Shown here: one piece after another, positions 10,302 through 20,326 of the stretch | Layout of the letters: each line of letters begins with the position of its first letter | Position numbering within the stretch: the stretch's first letter is position 1 | Assembly: GCF_020283565.1 (NCBI RefSeq) | Contig: NC_060063.1 | Coordinates: 32,698,635-32,762,634 of the forward strand | Reading direction: 5' to 3' | Length of the DNA: 64,000 nucleotides | DNA from: Trifolium pratense | Taxonomy: Eukaryota; Streptophyta; Magnoliopsida; Fabales; Fabaceae | Program-made: the position numbers and the translations under genes | The notes under the pieces: model-generated | The model's database searches: none | The model's input: only the letters and a program-made list of their open reading frames with translations | What the model was told of the DNA's origin: nothing

Positions 10302-11493
10302 TGTAAGTTTAAGAGTGCAACCTAATAGGGTGGATGAATTAGGTTATAAGACTTTTTGGTTATTTTAGAGATGTTTTGGATTCCTTTTATTTTTCTTGAA
10401 AGTTATGATGAAGGTAATAACAATATGCTGAAAAATAAAAGAGAAAAGGGAAAGAGCAAAGCGACACAAGAGAATTATAGTGGTTCCCCTATCGGTACGT
10501 CCACTCCCTTCACACCCCGCGAAGGAATTCACTATGTTAGAATCTTTGTTACAAGCAATCTTACCCCAAGACCCCCTAACAATCTTTCTAACATACACAA
10601 GATAGCACCCCACTATCTTTAACCACAAGAATCTTCACCAAACCCTATGGTGAAATTCTCATACAACACAAGATAGCACCCCACTATCTTAAACAACACT
10701 TGTTTCCACAACCTTGGAAAACAAGCAACAATACAAAATTACAATGAAGAAAACTATGTATGGCTGTTATCAAATCAATATCACTTTAATAATGTATATA
10801 TCTTAGTGCTCAGAAACCCTTTTGGATATGAAAATATAATCAAGGTTTCACAAGATATGTGTATGAAAGTTTATGAGAAAAAGTGATATTAATAACTTAG
10901 AAATATAGTGAATATGAAAGTTGTTATTGATTGTAATGATCACAAATATATTTATAGAGGCTTTAGAAAATGTCCATGAAGCAAGACAACTTTTAGAAAA
11001 AAACTTATAATAAAAAGTTATGTTTAAAAAATGCAATGGTTCATAAAATATGCATTCTGTCCAGGACATATTAAGACTGTTGTTACGAACAGGCGATGTA
11101 AAAGGAACTGGTTTCAAAATTCAAACGTTGCACTGCTTTGAATTACCAACAGCAACAGATCATTTTAAAACGGTTAACGACCGAACAGATTTAAAAGGTC
11201 CTGACACCTATTTTTCAAAATTAAAAGCTTGCTTCATAGGACTTTTATATTCAACTTAGAAATTTATGTGTAATTAATTTTAAAATAATTTCTGAGCATT
11301 CTAAGTTATATATTTATTAAAAGTAATAAATCAAAGATAAGAACCATACTTACAAATAATTTAAATACTAAGTCTAATACTTTGGTCTTGATGTTGTTTC
11401 CTCATGTTGAGCCTCCATAAGCTTTCTTCTTTTATGATGTGAGTTTGTTATCATCAAAACCCAGCCAAGTTCAAGAAGAAAATCTTCTTCACA
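10302..11493 (-). repeat. 5' LTR of C1
   Basis: 1,192 bp, same ends as the left LTR and almost identical to it. As the 5' LTR of a minus-strand element it should contain the promoter that drives gag. Confidence 0.95.
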
Positions 11494-11498
11494 GGTTA

Positions 11499-11794
11499 TT
11501 CGTTTGAAATTGTATTAATCCCGTGATGGCATACTTAACCTTGCTAATCCTTTACTTTTTGTTGTAAACATAATATCCTTGTTGTTGATATGGCCTAGAG
11601 CCTAGGGATATTGTGTGAACAATTTAGATATTGTATGATATGCACTATGTTAATTATTTGTTTTTAATTTCCGCTGTGCTAGCATGACGCGTTTGTACCG
11701 TGATTTCGTATTATAACATGTGACGCCTGAATTTTCTTAAGTGTTTTATTTATTTATATTTAATAAATTCGCGTTAAGGGGTTTGGGTGTTACA
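11499..11794 (+). repeat. Tekay LTR of G1, second part
   Basis: Resumes the LTR interrupted by C1 and ends GGGTGTTACA. It is followed by a primer-binding site, so this LTR also acts as the 5' LTR of the sequence to its right. Confidence 0.9.
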
Positions 11795-11798
11795 ATAG

Positions 11799-11818
11799 TG
11801 GTATCAGAGCAAGGTCGG
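11799..11818 (+). promoter_or_regulatory. Primer-binding site, Tekay type
   Basis: Reads TGGTATCAGAGCAAGGTCGG four bases after the LTR end, identical to the site of G2 on the other strand. The leader from 11819 to 11931 also matches the G2 leader up to the gag ATG. Confidence 0.9.
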
Positions 11819-11931
11819 TTCATGTGGAACCAATTAGGATTAGTTGCCCATATATTCAACTTGTGTAGAGATAACACTATTGATATTACCTTTCTAAGTC
11901 TGTTCTTGGAATTGGTTGGTTGTTCAGGATC

Positions 11932-12939
11932 ATGGCGGCAAGGGCTAACAATCAGATGGTGGACGAGAAGATGGATCCTCTCTCTCAACTAATGGTGGAC
12001 GAGAATGTCGCCCGGGAGGGCCGAAGTAAAAGAAAGCATGAGGGGCGGATCACTATGGAGATCCCTAGGGAGAAAAAACTCGATCCTAATCCTTCCGACG
12101 ACCTTCCTTCCAATCCTGTGAAGAAAAGGAAAACCAACGTACTGGCAATAATTCAAGGCGTCTCTCCTCTCAATCCTGAATCTGAAGAAAACCTTCAACC
12201 CTCATCTTCCCAGAACATCCTGCCTGCTAATCCTACTGCTCCCTCTGTTTGGGATCCTTCTTTCAATCCAATGGGCTTTATAGAAAAGGAGTTAAACCTG
12301 GTTGGGGACTCCTCCTGTTTTTCTGACACAAGTGCTGAAGAGCTCCAAAAGTTGTACTTGTCTCATGGGTTGCAAAGCTTGTTTTTGGGTCACCTTCTTT
12401 CTTCTCGCCAAGAGCAGAAGGTCTCGGAGGCTACTAACAAGGTTAATTTTGTGAGTAACAACTTGGAGGCTGTTGAGAAGAGATATACAAAGGCTAAGGG
12501 GAAATTTGAAGAGGAGCTCAAGGGTCTGAGGGAGTCTCGAGAGAAAGAGGCCGAGAGGATTAAGAAAGAAAGTGAAAAAGCATTGTGGAAGGAGTTTGAA
12601 GAGAAGATGGATAAGCTGAAACAGAGTCATGCCGCAAAGGAGCAGGAATTTAAAGAGAAAGCTGCCAGCCATACTGAACTGGTCGCCAAGCTGAAGAAGG
12701 AGAAAGAGGAGGCCGCGTCTAATTTGGAGACCGCCACTAAAGAGAATGCCAAGCTGAAAGGCGAGGTCGAGGTTCTTCAAATCTCCTTAGCAGGACAATT
12801 TGAGGAAGGCTTTGATTTCGCCTTGGACCAAGTGCGATTTGTCTTCCTAGATCTTGATGCGGAGCGTTTGAAGGAGGTTGACGCCACCCATCAAATTGTG
12901 GATGGAAAGGTGGTTCCATATGCTCCTTCTGCGGATTAG
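11932..12939 (+). CDS. Chimeric ORF: Tekay gag start fused to Tat-type coiled-coil ORF
   Basis: The first about 10 codons match the Tekay gag N-terminus (compare minus strand from 60683). The protein then changes to a lysine-rich, nuclear-signal-like region, a Ser/Pro-rich stretch, a long charged coiled coil (about residues 165-290) and a tail of a kind I associate with plant retrotransposon accessory ORFs. I assign the body to the Tat element because it lies beyond Tat integrase, antisense to it, where Tat elements often carry an extra ORF. A 14-bp repeat (ATGGTGGACGAGAA) occurs twice around the junction. The 336-codon frame is open and sits directly behind an LTR and leader. Its function is unknown. 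Confidence 0.6.
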   Translation: MAARANNQMVDEKMDPLSQLMVDENVAREGRSKRKHEGRITMEIPREKKLDPNPSDDLPSNPVKKRKTNVLAIIQGVSPLNPESEENLQPSSSQNILPANPTAPSVWDPSFNPMGFIEKELNLVGDSSCFSDTSAEELQKLYLSHGLQSLFLGHLLSSRQEQKVSEATNKVNFVSNNLEAVEKRYTKAKGKFEEELKGLRESREKEAERIKKESEKALWKEFEEKMDKLKQSHAAKEQEFKEKAASHTELVAKLKKEKEEAASNLETATKENAKLKGEVEVLQISLAGQFEEGFDFALDQVRFVFLDLDAERLKEVDATHQIVDGKVVPYAPSAD

Positions 12940-13305
12940 TGATATCTTCTACTTTGATTAACTTTCATCCCCCTTGCGGCGCTTGTTTGTAAGCCCTTTT
13001 GAGGCAACCTTGAACATCATGCCCTTCTGAGGCTTTATAATATTTTGGTTAACATTATTTGTATATTTCTTAATCTTCAACCTGTGCATATTGTTCTGAA
13101 TGTATGACAATATTATTTTAAAAGTTATGTACCTGTAACCTGTGGCGAGGATGCCACTTGGGCTTTCTTTTTAGATTTCAATTTTTCTTTCGGCGCCATT
13201 CTTGTTGTTAAAAGCGCCCTTCTTTGTATCACCTTCTGTCTTCCACGTTTCGCCCATGGGTATTCTTCCTGCATACACAGACTTTGTTCTTTTCTTTGGT
13301 TCAGA
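12940..13305. other. Non-coding interval after accessory ORF
   Basis: No gene is seen. It is probably untranslated Tat sequence between the accessory ORF and the tandem array. The reverse-strand frame at 13125-13313 has no recognizable features. Confidence 0.5.
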
Positions 13306-13708
13306 GCTTTCATCTGAGTTGATCTTTATTAAGATTCAGAGCTCAACTACAAGTTGACTATTTTTTGTATCAGAGCTTTCATCTGAGTTGATCTTTATTA
13401 AGATTCAGAGCTCAACTACAAGTTGACCATTTTTTGGTTCAGAGCATCAAATGGGTTGACCTTAAATAATTTTTGGTTCAGAGCTTTCATCTGAGTTGAT
13501 CTTTATTAAGATTCAGAGCTCAACTACAAGTTGACCATTTTTTGGTTCAGAGCCCTTCAAATGGGTTGACCTTAAATAATTTTTGGTTCAGAGCTTTCAT
13601 CTGAGTTGATCTTTATTAAGATTCAGAGCTCAACTACAAGTTGACCATTTTTTGATTCAGAGCTTTCATCTGAGTTGATCTTTATTAAGATTCAGAGCTC
13701 AACTACAT
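13306..13708. repeat. Tandem repeat array in Tat 3' region
   Basis: Five units of about 69 bp begin TCAGAGCTTTCATCTGAG and carry an internal TCAGAGCTCAACTAC segment. Two shorter units of about 40 bp (13438 and 13547) carry AAATGGGTTGACC instead and lie between long units. The fifth long unit is cut short and passes into a TA-rich run. Tat elements are known to hold such arrays between pol and the 3' LTR. Confidence 0.9.
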
Positions 13709-13989
13709 GTATATATATATTTATACGTAAAGAATTCTTTTGTTATAATCATTATGTCAGGTCAACTTTTATAGGAATCAACACAAACTTAATTGAATAA
13801 AACGCAATATGCAGTTAATTTTTATATGAATTAACACTATCATATTCAGGTAGTAGGCCTCGATAAAACTCCTATTTTTGTAGGAGAAACGAGTGTCCTA
13901 TTACTTCTTCTTAACAACAAAAAACATAAAACACAAAAGCAAAGCTGGTGAGATGTCTTTTCGCCCTTAAGCCTCCTTCACCTAACTGT
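13709..13989. other. AT-rich non-coding interval
   Basis: No gene is seen between the tandem array and the end of Tat integrase. It starts with a short TA run and is otherwise unremarkable apart from a small CTCCTA...TAGGAG inverted repeat near 13870-13892. Confidence 0.5.
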
Positions 13990-15017
13990 AGTAGAACTTG
14001 AGGTTTGTGATGTTTCAGGTCCTAGGTAGCACTGCTCCGTCCAAAGTCTCTAATCTGTAGGGCTCCTCCTTCAAATGCCTCAATAATTCTGAATGGACCT
14101 TCCCAATTTGCCGCAAACTTCCCTCCTTTATCCTTTCCCATGGGTTTTTTCAGGACCAGGTCACCTTCTCTGAACCAACGGCGTATTACCTTGGAGTTGT
14201 ACCGCCTTGCCGCTCTCTATTTTGCTGCAAACTCCTTGAAATGCGCTTTTTCCCTAAATTCTTCAATCATATCTAAATTCTCCCTCAATGCTTCGCTATT
14301 TTCTTCAGTTGTCAACGTTTCTTTGCGCCAACTTGGTGTAAGGCGCCTCTCCTGTTGAAGATTGGTATGACCATAGGATTGGTGAGAGGTGTTTCACCCA
14401 TGCCTCGCCTTTGCTTTCCAATCTGCGCTTTAACGCTCTCAAGATGACTTTGTTTGCTGATTCTGCTTGGTCGTTCGCCTATGGGTGCTCTACTGAGACG
14501 AAAGTGTTCTGTATTCCTTTCCCTTTACAGAACTCAATTACCTTTTCGCTAGCAAATTGCGTGCCGTTATCTGATACTATGTATTTAGGTAGCCCAAATC
14601 TGCAGATTATCTTCTTCCAATAAAAAATCTTTACTTGCTCTGCTGAGATGCTTGATACTCGTTCTGCTTCTACCCATTTGGTAAAGTAATCAACTGCAAC
14701 GATGATCCATCTTGCATGTTTGGCACCAATGGGGAATGGTCCCACAATGTCAACACCCCACATGAAAAATGGCCACGGAGATAACACGGATTTCAAAGGC
14801 TCTCCTGGGCGTGATGTAAACCAGCGTGGTGTTGGCATCTATCACAGCATCTAACGTATCTAGCGGCGTCATCATGTAAATTTGGCCAGTAGAAACCTGC
14901 ACGAAGAATCTTCCCCGCCAGTGCTCTTGCTCCAATGTGGTTTCCACATGCCCCTTCATGTACCTCTTCTAAATTTCCTTTTGCTTCTTGTTCGCTCACA
15001 CAAAGCAACAGTGGCAA
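13990..15017 (-). pseudogene. Tat integrase remnant
   Basis: Integrase would insert element DNA. Two overlapping reverse-strand frames (14793-15017 and 14479-14838) hold the zinc-finger region (CDRCQHHAG) and a core with WGVDIVGPFP, DYFTKWVEA and IVSDNGTQF, which carry the first two catalytic Asp residues. The frame shifts between them, and a stop follows VEHP where the conserved Pro-Gln and Glu region should begin. The C-terminal part to about 13990 is recognizable only in pieces across frames. Non-functional. Confidence 0.8.
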
Positions 15018-15038
15018 CGAAAAACCTCTCTTGAAGAG

Positions 15039-16043
15039 CTAATCACCTATCATTGAATACCATGCCGCCGCTTTTCTTATTTTCACAGCTTCTCCTTTAT
15101 CTTTAGGTAGCTCATCTTTTAGCAAAAATCTTATTATTGGGGTTCTCCAATCTTCCTCTTCTACCACCATCATAATCTGCTCCACATCTATGCTAGGAGT
15201 TGCGATGGTTTCTTGTATAAAAGTTCTATGGCCTCTTGGTTTTTTTGTGCTTGCCAGTTTTGATAACAAATCTGCTCTAGCGTTTTGCTCTCTTGGTACA
15301 TAAATTAACTCAAAAGAATTAAAGCACTTTGCTAACCTTTGAACTCCCTCTAGGTACTTGATGATTTGAGGATCTTTGGCTTGAAATTCTCCTGATACTT
15401 GGTTCGTCACCAGCGGCGAATCACTCTTCGCCCGCAAATCCTTTACCTCCATCTCTTTAGCTAAGTTCATTCCTGCCATCAATGCTTCATATTCTGCTTG
15501 GTTGTTGCTGGCTTTGAAGGTAAATTGTAAAGATTGTTCTATCATTACGCCGTCAAGGCCTTCCAGCACAACGCCTGCTCCACTTCCCTAAATGTTGGAC
15601 GCTCCGTCAATAGACAACGTCCATGGTTGTTCCTTTTCCATTCCTGGTGGGGTGGACATTTCCAAAACAAAATATGCTAATATTTGGGTCTTAATGGCTC
15701 CTCTTGGGGAGAAAGCGATGTCAAATTCTGACAGTTCAACTGACCAAGCCACCATTCTTCCTGCTAAATCCGACTTCCTCAAAACATTCTTTATGGGAAA
15801 ATCAGTCTTCACCACTACTTTGTGACTTTGGAAATATTGCCTCAGCTTCCTAGCTGTCACTACTAGCGCCAAAGATAGACGCTCAATCCTTTGATACCTT
15901 GCTTCAGCCCCTCTTAAAGTTCTGCTAAAGAAATAAATGGGCTTTTCCTCTTCCTCAATCATTTGCACTAGCACTGAACTCATCGCCCTATCTGACACCG
16001 CCAAGTACAAATAGAGGATCTTCCCTGGCATTTGGCGTGTCAA
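15039..16043 (-). pseudogene. Tat RNase H plus second (archaeal-type) RNase H
   Basis: The upstream frame (15588-16043) carries the gypsy RNase H, followed by the start of a second one (SIDGAS). A stop separates it from 15039-15569, which continues the second domain with NNQAEYEAL, SDSPLV and a C-terminal ARADLLSKLAS stretch. Two RNase H copies in series mark the Tat lineage. The premature stop and the start by frameshift make it inactive. It lies between reverse transcriptase and integrase. Confidence 0.8.
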
Positions 16044-17081
16044 AATAGGGGGACGCCAAGAACTCCTTCAACTGCTTGAACGCCACCTCACACTGAGGGG
16101 TCCAGATGAACCTCTCACTTTTTCTCAAAGTACTAAAGAAATGAAAAGCTTTTTCACCTGAACAGGATAAAAACCTAGAGAGCGCTGCAATTCTGCCTGT
16201 TAATTGCTGAACTTCCTTAACTGAAGAGGGACTTCTCATATTGATTATTACCTGACATTTCTCGGGGTTCGCCTCTATTCCTCGATGAGTGAGCATAAAT
16301 CCTAAAAATTTTCCTGCTTGAACGCCAAATGAGCACTTGGCGGGATTCAGTCTCATATTGTATTTCCTTACTGACTTCAGAATATCGGCTAAATCTTGGT
16401 CATGTTCGCCTTTTTCTGTGGTTTTGATCACCATATCCTCGATGTATACTTCCAAATTTTTCCCAATCTGTTCTGAAAAAACCCTATCCATCAATCTTTG
16501 GTATGTCGCCCCTGCATTCTTCAACCCAAATGGCATGACATTGTAATAGTAATTACAAGTGTTAGACATAAATGTCGTGTGTGGGGCATCAGCAGGATTC
16601 ATATCTTTATCTGGTTATAACCAGAATAAGCGTCCATGAAGCTCAACATCTTATATCCTGACGCCCCATCGATTAACCTATCGATGTTGGGAAGCGGGTA
16701 AGGATCTTTCGAACACGCCTTATTTAGGTATGTGAAATTCACACACATTCTCCACTTTCCATTAGCCTTTTTTACCATCACCACATTGGCCAACCATGAG
16801 GGATACTTTATTTCTTCAATAAAACCTGCCTCCTTTAATTTTGCCACTTCTTCAGTTATTGCTGCTCGTCTTTCTTTGCCCACCTTTCTTTTCCTCTGGG
16901 AAACCGACTTAATCATGGGAGAAATGGATAACTTGTGTGTGATGACGCTTTCATCTATGTCTGGCATGTCCGAAGACTTCCATGCAAATAGATCAACATT
17001 CTCCTTCAAAATTATCACAATTCTCGCTTTATCTGCTGGGAGTAACTCCTTTCCCAAGTTCGTGGTTTGATGAGGCTCCAA
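15988..17081 (-). pseudogene. Tat reverse transcriptase remnant
   Basis: Two reverse-strand frames, 16599-17081 and 15988-16602, together cover fingers, palm and thumb. The first ends at a stop just after YSGYNQIKI. The second contains the MPFGLKNAGATYQ motif and the active-site region, which reads YIEDMVIK: the first Asp of the usual DD pair is Glu. The stop alone is enough to inactivate the enzyme, and the D-to-E change would probably do so too. Confidence 0.85.
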
Positions 17082-17087
17082 ACCAAT

Positions 17088-17757
17088 CTATATTTGCTCC
17101 AACTCCTCTATTGGACTGACTTGCCTATCCTGGAACTCATCTCTAGGATCCATATCTGCTGAATCATCCATGTTTATTCCTCCTTGGTTCCCGGGATATC
17201 CTGATCGAAAACCTGCATTTCCACTAGGTATCTTGTTCTGAATCTTCAGGCTTGACTCATAACAACGTCTCGCCAAGAGTTGATCGCCTTTGATGGTCCC
17301 CACGCCACCATTGTCCAAAGGGTATTTCATTGACAAGTATAAGGTGGAAAGGACCACTCCTAAAGAGTTGAAGGCAAGCCTTCCGATGATGATATTATAA
17401 GATGTGAAAGGCGTCTTAACAACCAAATATCGTACCTTAATTGTCTTGGCGTTTTCTTTTTCGCCAAACGTTGTCAGGAGCGTTGTGTATCCCATAACTT
17501 CCACCTGCTCTCCTGAAAATCCTACTAAAGTTCCCACGTATGGTTGTAACTGCTCTTCAGCCAACTGCATGGCCTTGAAAGCTTCCCAATACATAACATC
17601 TGCTGAAACTGCCAGAATCAATCAAGACCCTTTTCACATCACAATTCAGAATTTGCACTTGAATGACCAGAGGATCATCATCATGTGGGAACACACCTTG
17701 ACTATCCTCAGCAGTGAATGATATGTCTGGTGCTGGTGAAAAAGATGTATTTCCCAC
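17088..17757 (-). pseudogene. Tat aspartic protease remnant
   Basis: The protease would process the Tat polyprotein. The active-site frame (17557-17757) carries LIDSGS and then leaves the reading frame. The rest of the domain (VMYWEAFKAMQL... and a conserved flap-like TPFTSYNIIIGR segment) is in another frame at 17088-17621. The frameshift therefore falls right at the active site. Confidence 0.8.
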
Positions 17758-17774
17758 CAGATAAGTCTCATGAG

Positions 17775-18641
17775 TTACGCTTTTAGCATACTTCTTCCTT
17801 GCGGATACTGGTAAGGCTTTTTATGGCGTTCATGCCATGACGATTCTTGAGGAAAACCCCGCCTTTGGGGCTGATGGTCTGGTCCCTTGATTCGCCTATT
17901 AGCATATTCCTTCTCCTTGGCGTCTCTCATTCTCTTTTCAGCATTACTTTCCTCTCCCTTAATGTCACACTCTGCCCTTCTGTTTATCTCATGCATGGAG
18001 ATGGCGGGCTTTTGTGCCAAGGACTCGTTGAAATGTCTTGCTCTGAGGCCATTGTGGAACGCTGCTATAAACATCTCCTTATTGGGATTTGAAACCTTGA
18101 TAGTGACTTCACTAAAGCGTGCCAAGTATTCACGGAGTGACTCCGTGTAAGCCTGACGTATTGAGAAAAGACTGGTGGATGTCACCTTGACATGTCTAGA
18201 TCCTGCGAATTGGTGGATGAACTTCTTATGGAAATCAGCGTAACTCTCAATGGAGTTCTTGGGAAGGTTCATGTACCAACGCAGTACAGCATCTTTGAAA
18301 GTTCCTGATAGTAACTTGCATTTTAAATGTTCCGGGGCATTTACGTTGGTGGTTTGCGTTCCGACAGCCATTAAATGCTCCACCGGATCTGTTTTTCCGT
18401 CGAAGGAAGGGAGGGGTGGCGCTTTGAAACCATCTGGCACTTGTGTTTCCCACAAGGCTTGAGCCAAGGGTTGAGAATCTACCACGGCTACACCTTCTTC
18501 CTCCTGAGCGGCTAGTCTCGCCCTCTCCCGCTCTTGCGCCTTGTCCGCCTCAAAAGATGCCATTTGCCTTTGGAGGCGTTGAATCTCTTGAACGGCGGCT
18601 TGCAAGGTTGTTGCGTGATTGTTGGCGGTATCTCCAGCCAT
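17775..18641 (-). CDS. Tat-lineage Gag (288 aa)
   Basis: Capsid protein of the Tat element. The ATG at 18641 lies about 70 bp inside the primer-binding site. Residues about 10-45 form a Gln/Glu-rich coiled coil. The retrotransposon gag core spans about 75-235 with a typical AVLRWYMNLP segment, and the C-terminus is basic. No CCHC knuckle is visible. It is the only open frame of the element of this length, though downstream pol is broken, so any product would not be used in cis. Confidence 0.85.
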   Translation of the reverse strand: MAGDTANNHATTLQAAVQEIQRLQRQMASFEADKAQERERARLAAQEEEGVAVVDSQPLAQALWETQVPDGFKAPPLPSFDGKTDPVEHLMAVGTQTTNVNAPEHLKCKLLSGTFKDAVLRWYMNLPKNSIESYADFHKKFIHQFAGSRHVKVTSTSLFSIRQAYTESLREYLARFSEVTIKVSNPNKEMFIAAFHNGLRARHFNESLAQKPAISMHEINRRAECDIKGEESNAEKRMRDAKEKEYANRRIKGPDHQPQRRGFPQESSWHERHKKPYQYPQGRSMLKA

Positions 18642-18711
18642 CTGGAAATGCCTTTTCTACTATGAGGTTTGTAAATTTTGTGAACTTGAGGCCCAGGAAT
18701 CGTTTTACCGG

Positions 18712-18729
18712 GCCCCACGGTGGGCGCCA
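18712..18729 (-). promoter_or_regulatory. Primer-binding site of Tat element
   Basis: In element sense it starts TGGCGCCCACCGTGGGGC, a TGGCGCC-type site different from the Met-tRNA type of the Tekay and copia elements here. Three bases separate it from the LTR. Confidence 0.75.
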
Positions 18730-18732
18730 AAA

Positions 18733-19192
18733 TGTTCTGGTGAACACTCAAAGGGGGTTGTATTATTGATATTGGATTAAACAATGTTTACATAAACTTA
18801 GACCCAAGAAAGGTCCATATGTTTTTTTGTAGAGAAAAGAATGTGTCCATGACCATGAATGGTCAATGCTATTTATAGAGTCTCATTCCTTCTTCTCCAA
18901 GCTCCACTACCCTGTTTTTCGGCCACCTCCTTTTTCCTCCGTGAATGGCGCTCTTGGGGGTGGTTACTTTTCTCCTTATCCTCTGTTACGGTGGATCATG
19001 GTGGGTGGTTGCCATCTTCTTCCTCAAGAATAGTCAGAGTGGAAGATCATGGGGGAGGAGATATTTTCCTCTGCTTAACGCCACAATTTCAAAATATTGG
19101 CGCCATCACAATTTGTCCCGCCTTGCATTATTTGAAATTGTGGATTGGATCATATTGGGCCTTGGTAAAATCGTTATATCCACGCCGGTCCA
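18733..19192 (-). repeat. 5' LTR of Tat element
   Basis: About 460 bp starting TGTTCTGGTGAACACTC on plus and ending at CCGGTCCA. The right boundary is where LINE coding sequence resumes. A second copy was not found in the window. Confidence 0.75.
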
Positions 19193-20005
19193 GTTCTGCT
19201 GAATTTTCTCAATACTTTTTAGCACACAACAAGGAGCCCTGAAAAAAGAGAAAAAATAAAGAGGTATACTAGCCAAGACAAAATTGATGAGAGTGATGCT
19301 ACCACCAAAGGAAAAATGACGGCTATGCCATGAATTCAAATGTTTAGTCATAGCCTCCACAACAGGTTTCCAAGTCTCTCTCCTTCGCGGATTAGCTCCT
19401 ACCGGTATTCCCAAAAAGTTAAAGGGAACTGTCGTCGTATTACAAGCTAAAAAAGAGGCCACAGCTTCAAGAAGTCTTGCACCCACATTGATATCGTGGA
19501 GTTTACTCTTCACAAAATTAATTATTAAACCGGACACCAGTTCAAAACCTCTAAGCATAGACTTAATAGTCCACAAATTCTCCCAACTGCCTTCTCCCAT
19601 TATAATGGTATCATCCGCGAATTGTAACAATTGGAAGTGAAGATTGGCATTTATCTTAAAGCCCCCGGACCTGCCTACATCAAGAGCTTTCTTCATCATA
19701 CTTGCTAAGCCTTCTGCGACAATAAGAAATAAGAACGGAGATAATGGATCACCCTGACGTCTAGAAGAAAAGGTCTAGAATTCCAGTCTTCCGAAAGATG
19801 CTTAACAAAGTGATTCTTCATTTTTTTTTTATTAGATGTCACTCCTTCTAGCCAGACCTCTCCTTTCTTTAACATAACGATCTGATTACGGAGTCGATGC
19901 CCCTTTATACTTGAATGGAAAAAATGTGAATTAGAATCTCCTTCTTGAATCCACTTCGTTCTAGATTTTTGACGAAGAAGACTCTCCTTCTTGAATCCAC
20001 TTCCT
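19193..20005 (-). pseudogene. L1-type LINE reverse transcriptase fragment (LINE A)
   Basis: Reverse-strand remnant. From the right, 19980 to about 19780 encodes the segment before the polymerase (KSRTKWIQEGDSNSHFF and on). The sequence then jumps to GDPLSPFLF, FADDT and the thumb region, so a large central part of reverse transcriptase is deleted near 19775. The Tat LTR cuts it at 19192. An 18-bp segment (TCCTTCTTGAATCCACTT) is repeated at its right end. Dead. Confidence 0.8.
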
Positions 20006-20326
20006 TCTTGAATTCATCCCCTATTTTAATATAAACCAGTTTACAATTTTTGAAAAAATTTATGGGTTAATTTGCAATTTAAAAAATATTATAACAGGTC
20101 AATTTGAAAATTTGGAAACATGAGTGGAAGGAATTTCAAATTCCTAAATTTTTTGTGTCATTTGAAATTTTTGGTATAGCTATATACCAAAAATTCGTCC
20201 CCTATTAATGAAGTCAGCAAACAAACCTACTAATAAACTAAGCAAAATAAACTAAAATGGTATAGTTACTCGGAGAGGTCTTCCTTCGATAAATTTTTAG
20301 GTCCATCAAGCGACCTAAACAGTTAA
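20006..20326. other. AT-rich interval with a hairpin
   Basis: No gene is seen. A 13-bp inverted repeat with a 4-base loop (AATTTTTGGTATA arms) lies at 20166-20195. An AATTC(A/G)TCCCCTATT segment occurs near 20010 and again near 20193, perhaps the ends of a small unidentified insertion. Confidence 0.4.

Larger units (their letters stand above)
6894..11493 (-). mobile_element. C1: gag-only, non-autonomous Sirevirus-type copia element
   Basis: A complete 4,600-bp reverse-oriented element bounded by the 5-bp duplication GGTTA (6889-6893 and 11494-11498). It has two 1,192-bp LTRs with two visible differences, a primer-binding site, one intact gag ORF and an array of polypurine-like motifs, but no protease, integrase, reverse transcriptase or RNase H. 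The internal region is only 2,216 bp. It must use enzymes supplied by another element. It splits the LTR of G1. Confidence 0.95.
11985..19192 (-). mobile_element. Decayed Tat-lineage Ty3/gypsy element
   Basis: Reverse-oriented element with, in element order, 5' LTR (18733-19192), primer-binding site, gag, protease, reverse transcriptase, RNase H, a second (archaeal-type) RNase H, integrase, a tandem-repeat region and an antisense accessory ORF. Dual RNase H is diagnostic of the Tat lineage. Pol is broken by several frameshifts and stops. No 3' LTR is visible, so the left end is truncated and joins the Tekay leader near 11980. At the right it interrupts a LINE at GTTCT (19193-19197). Confidence 0.85.
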
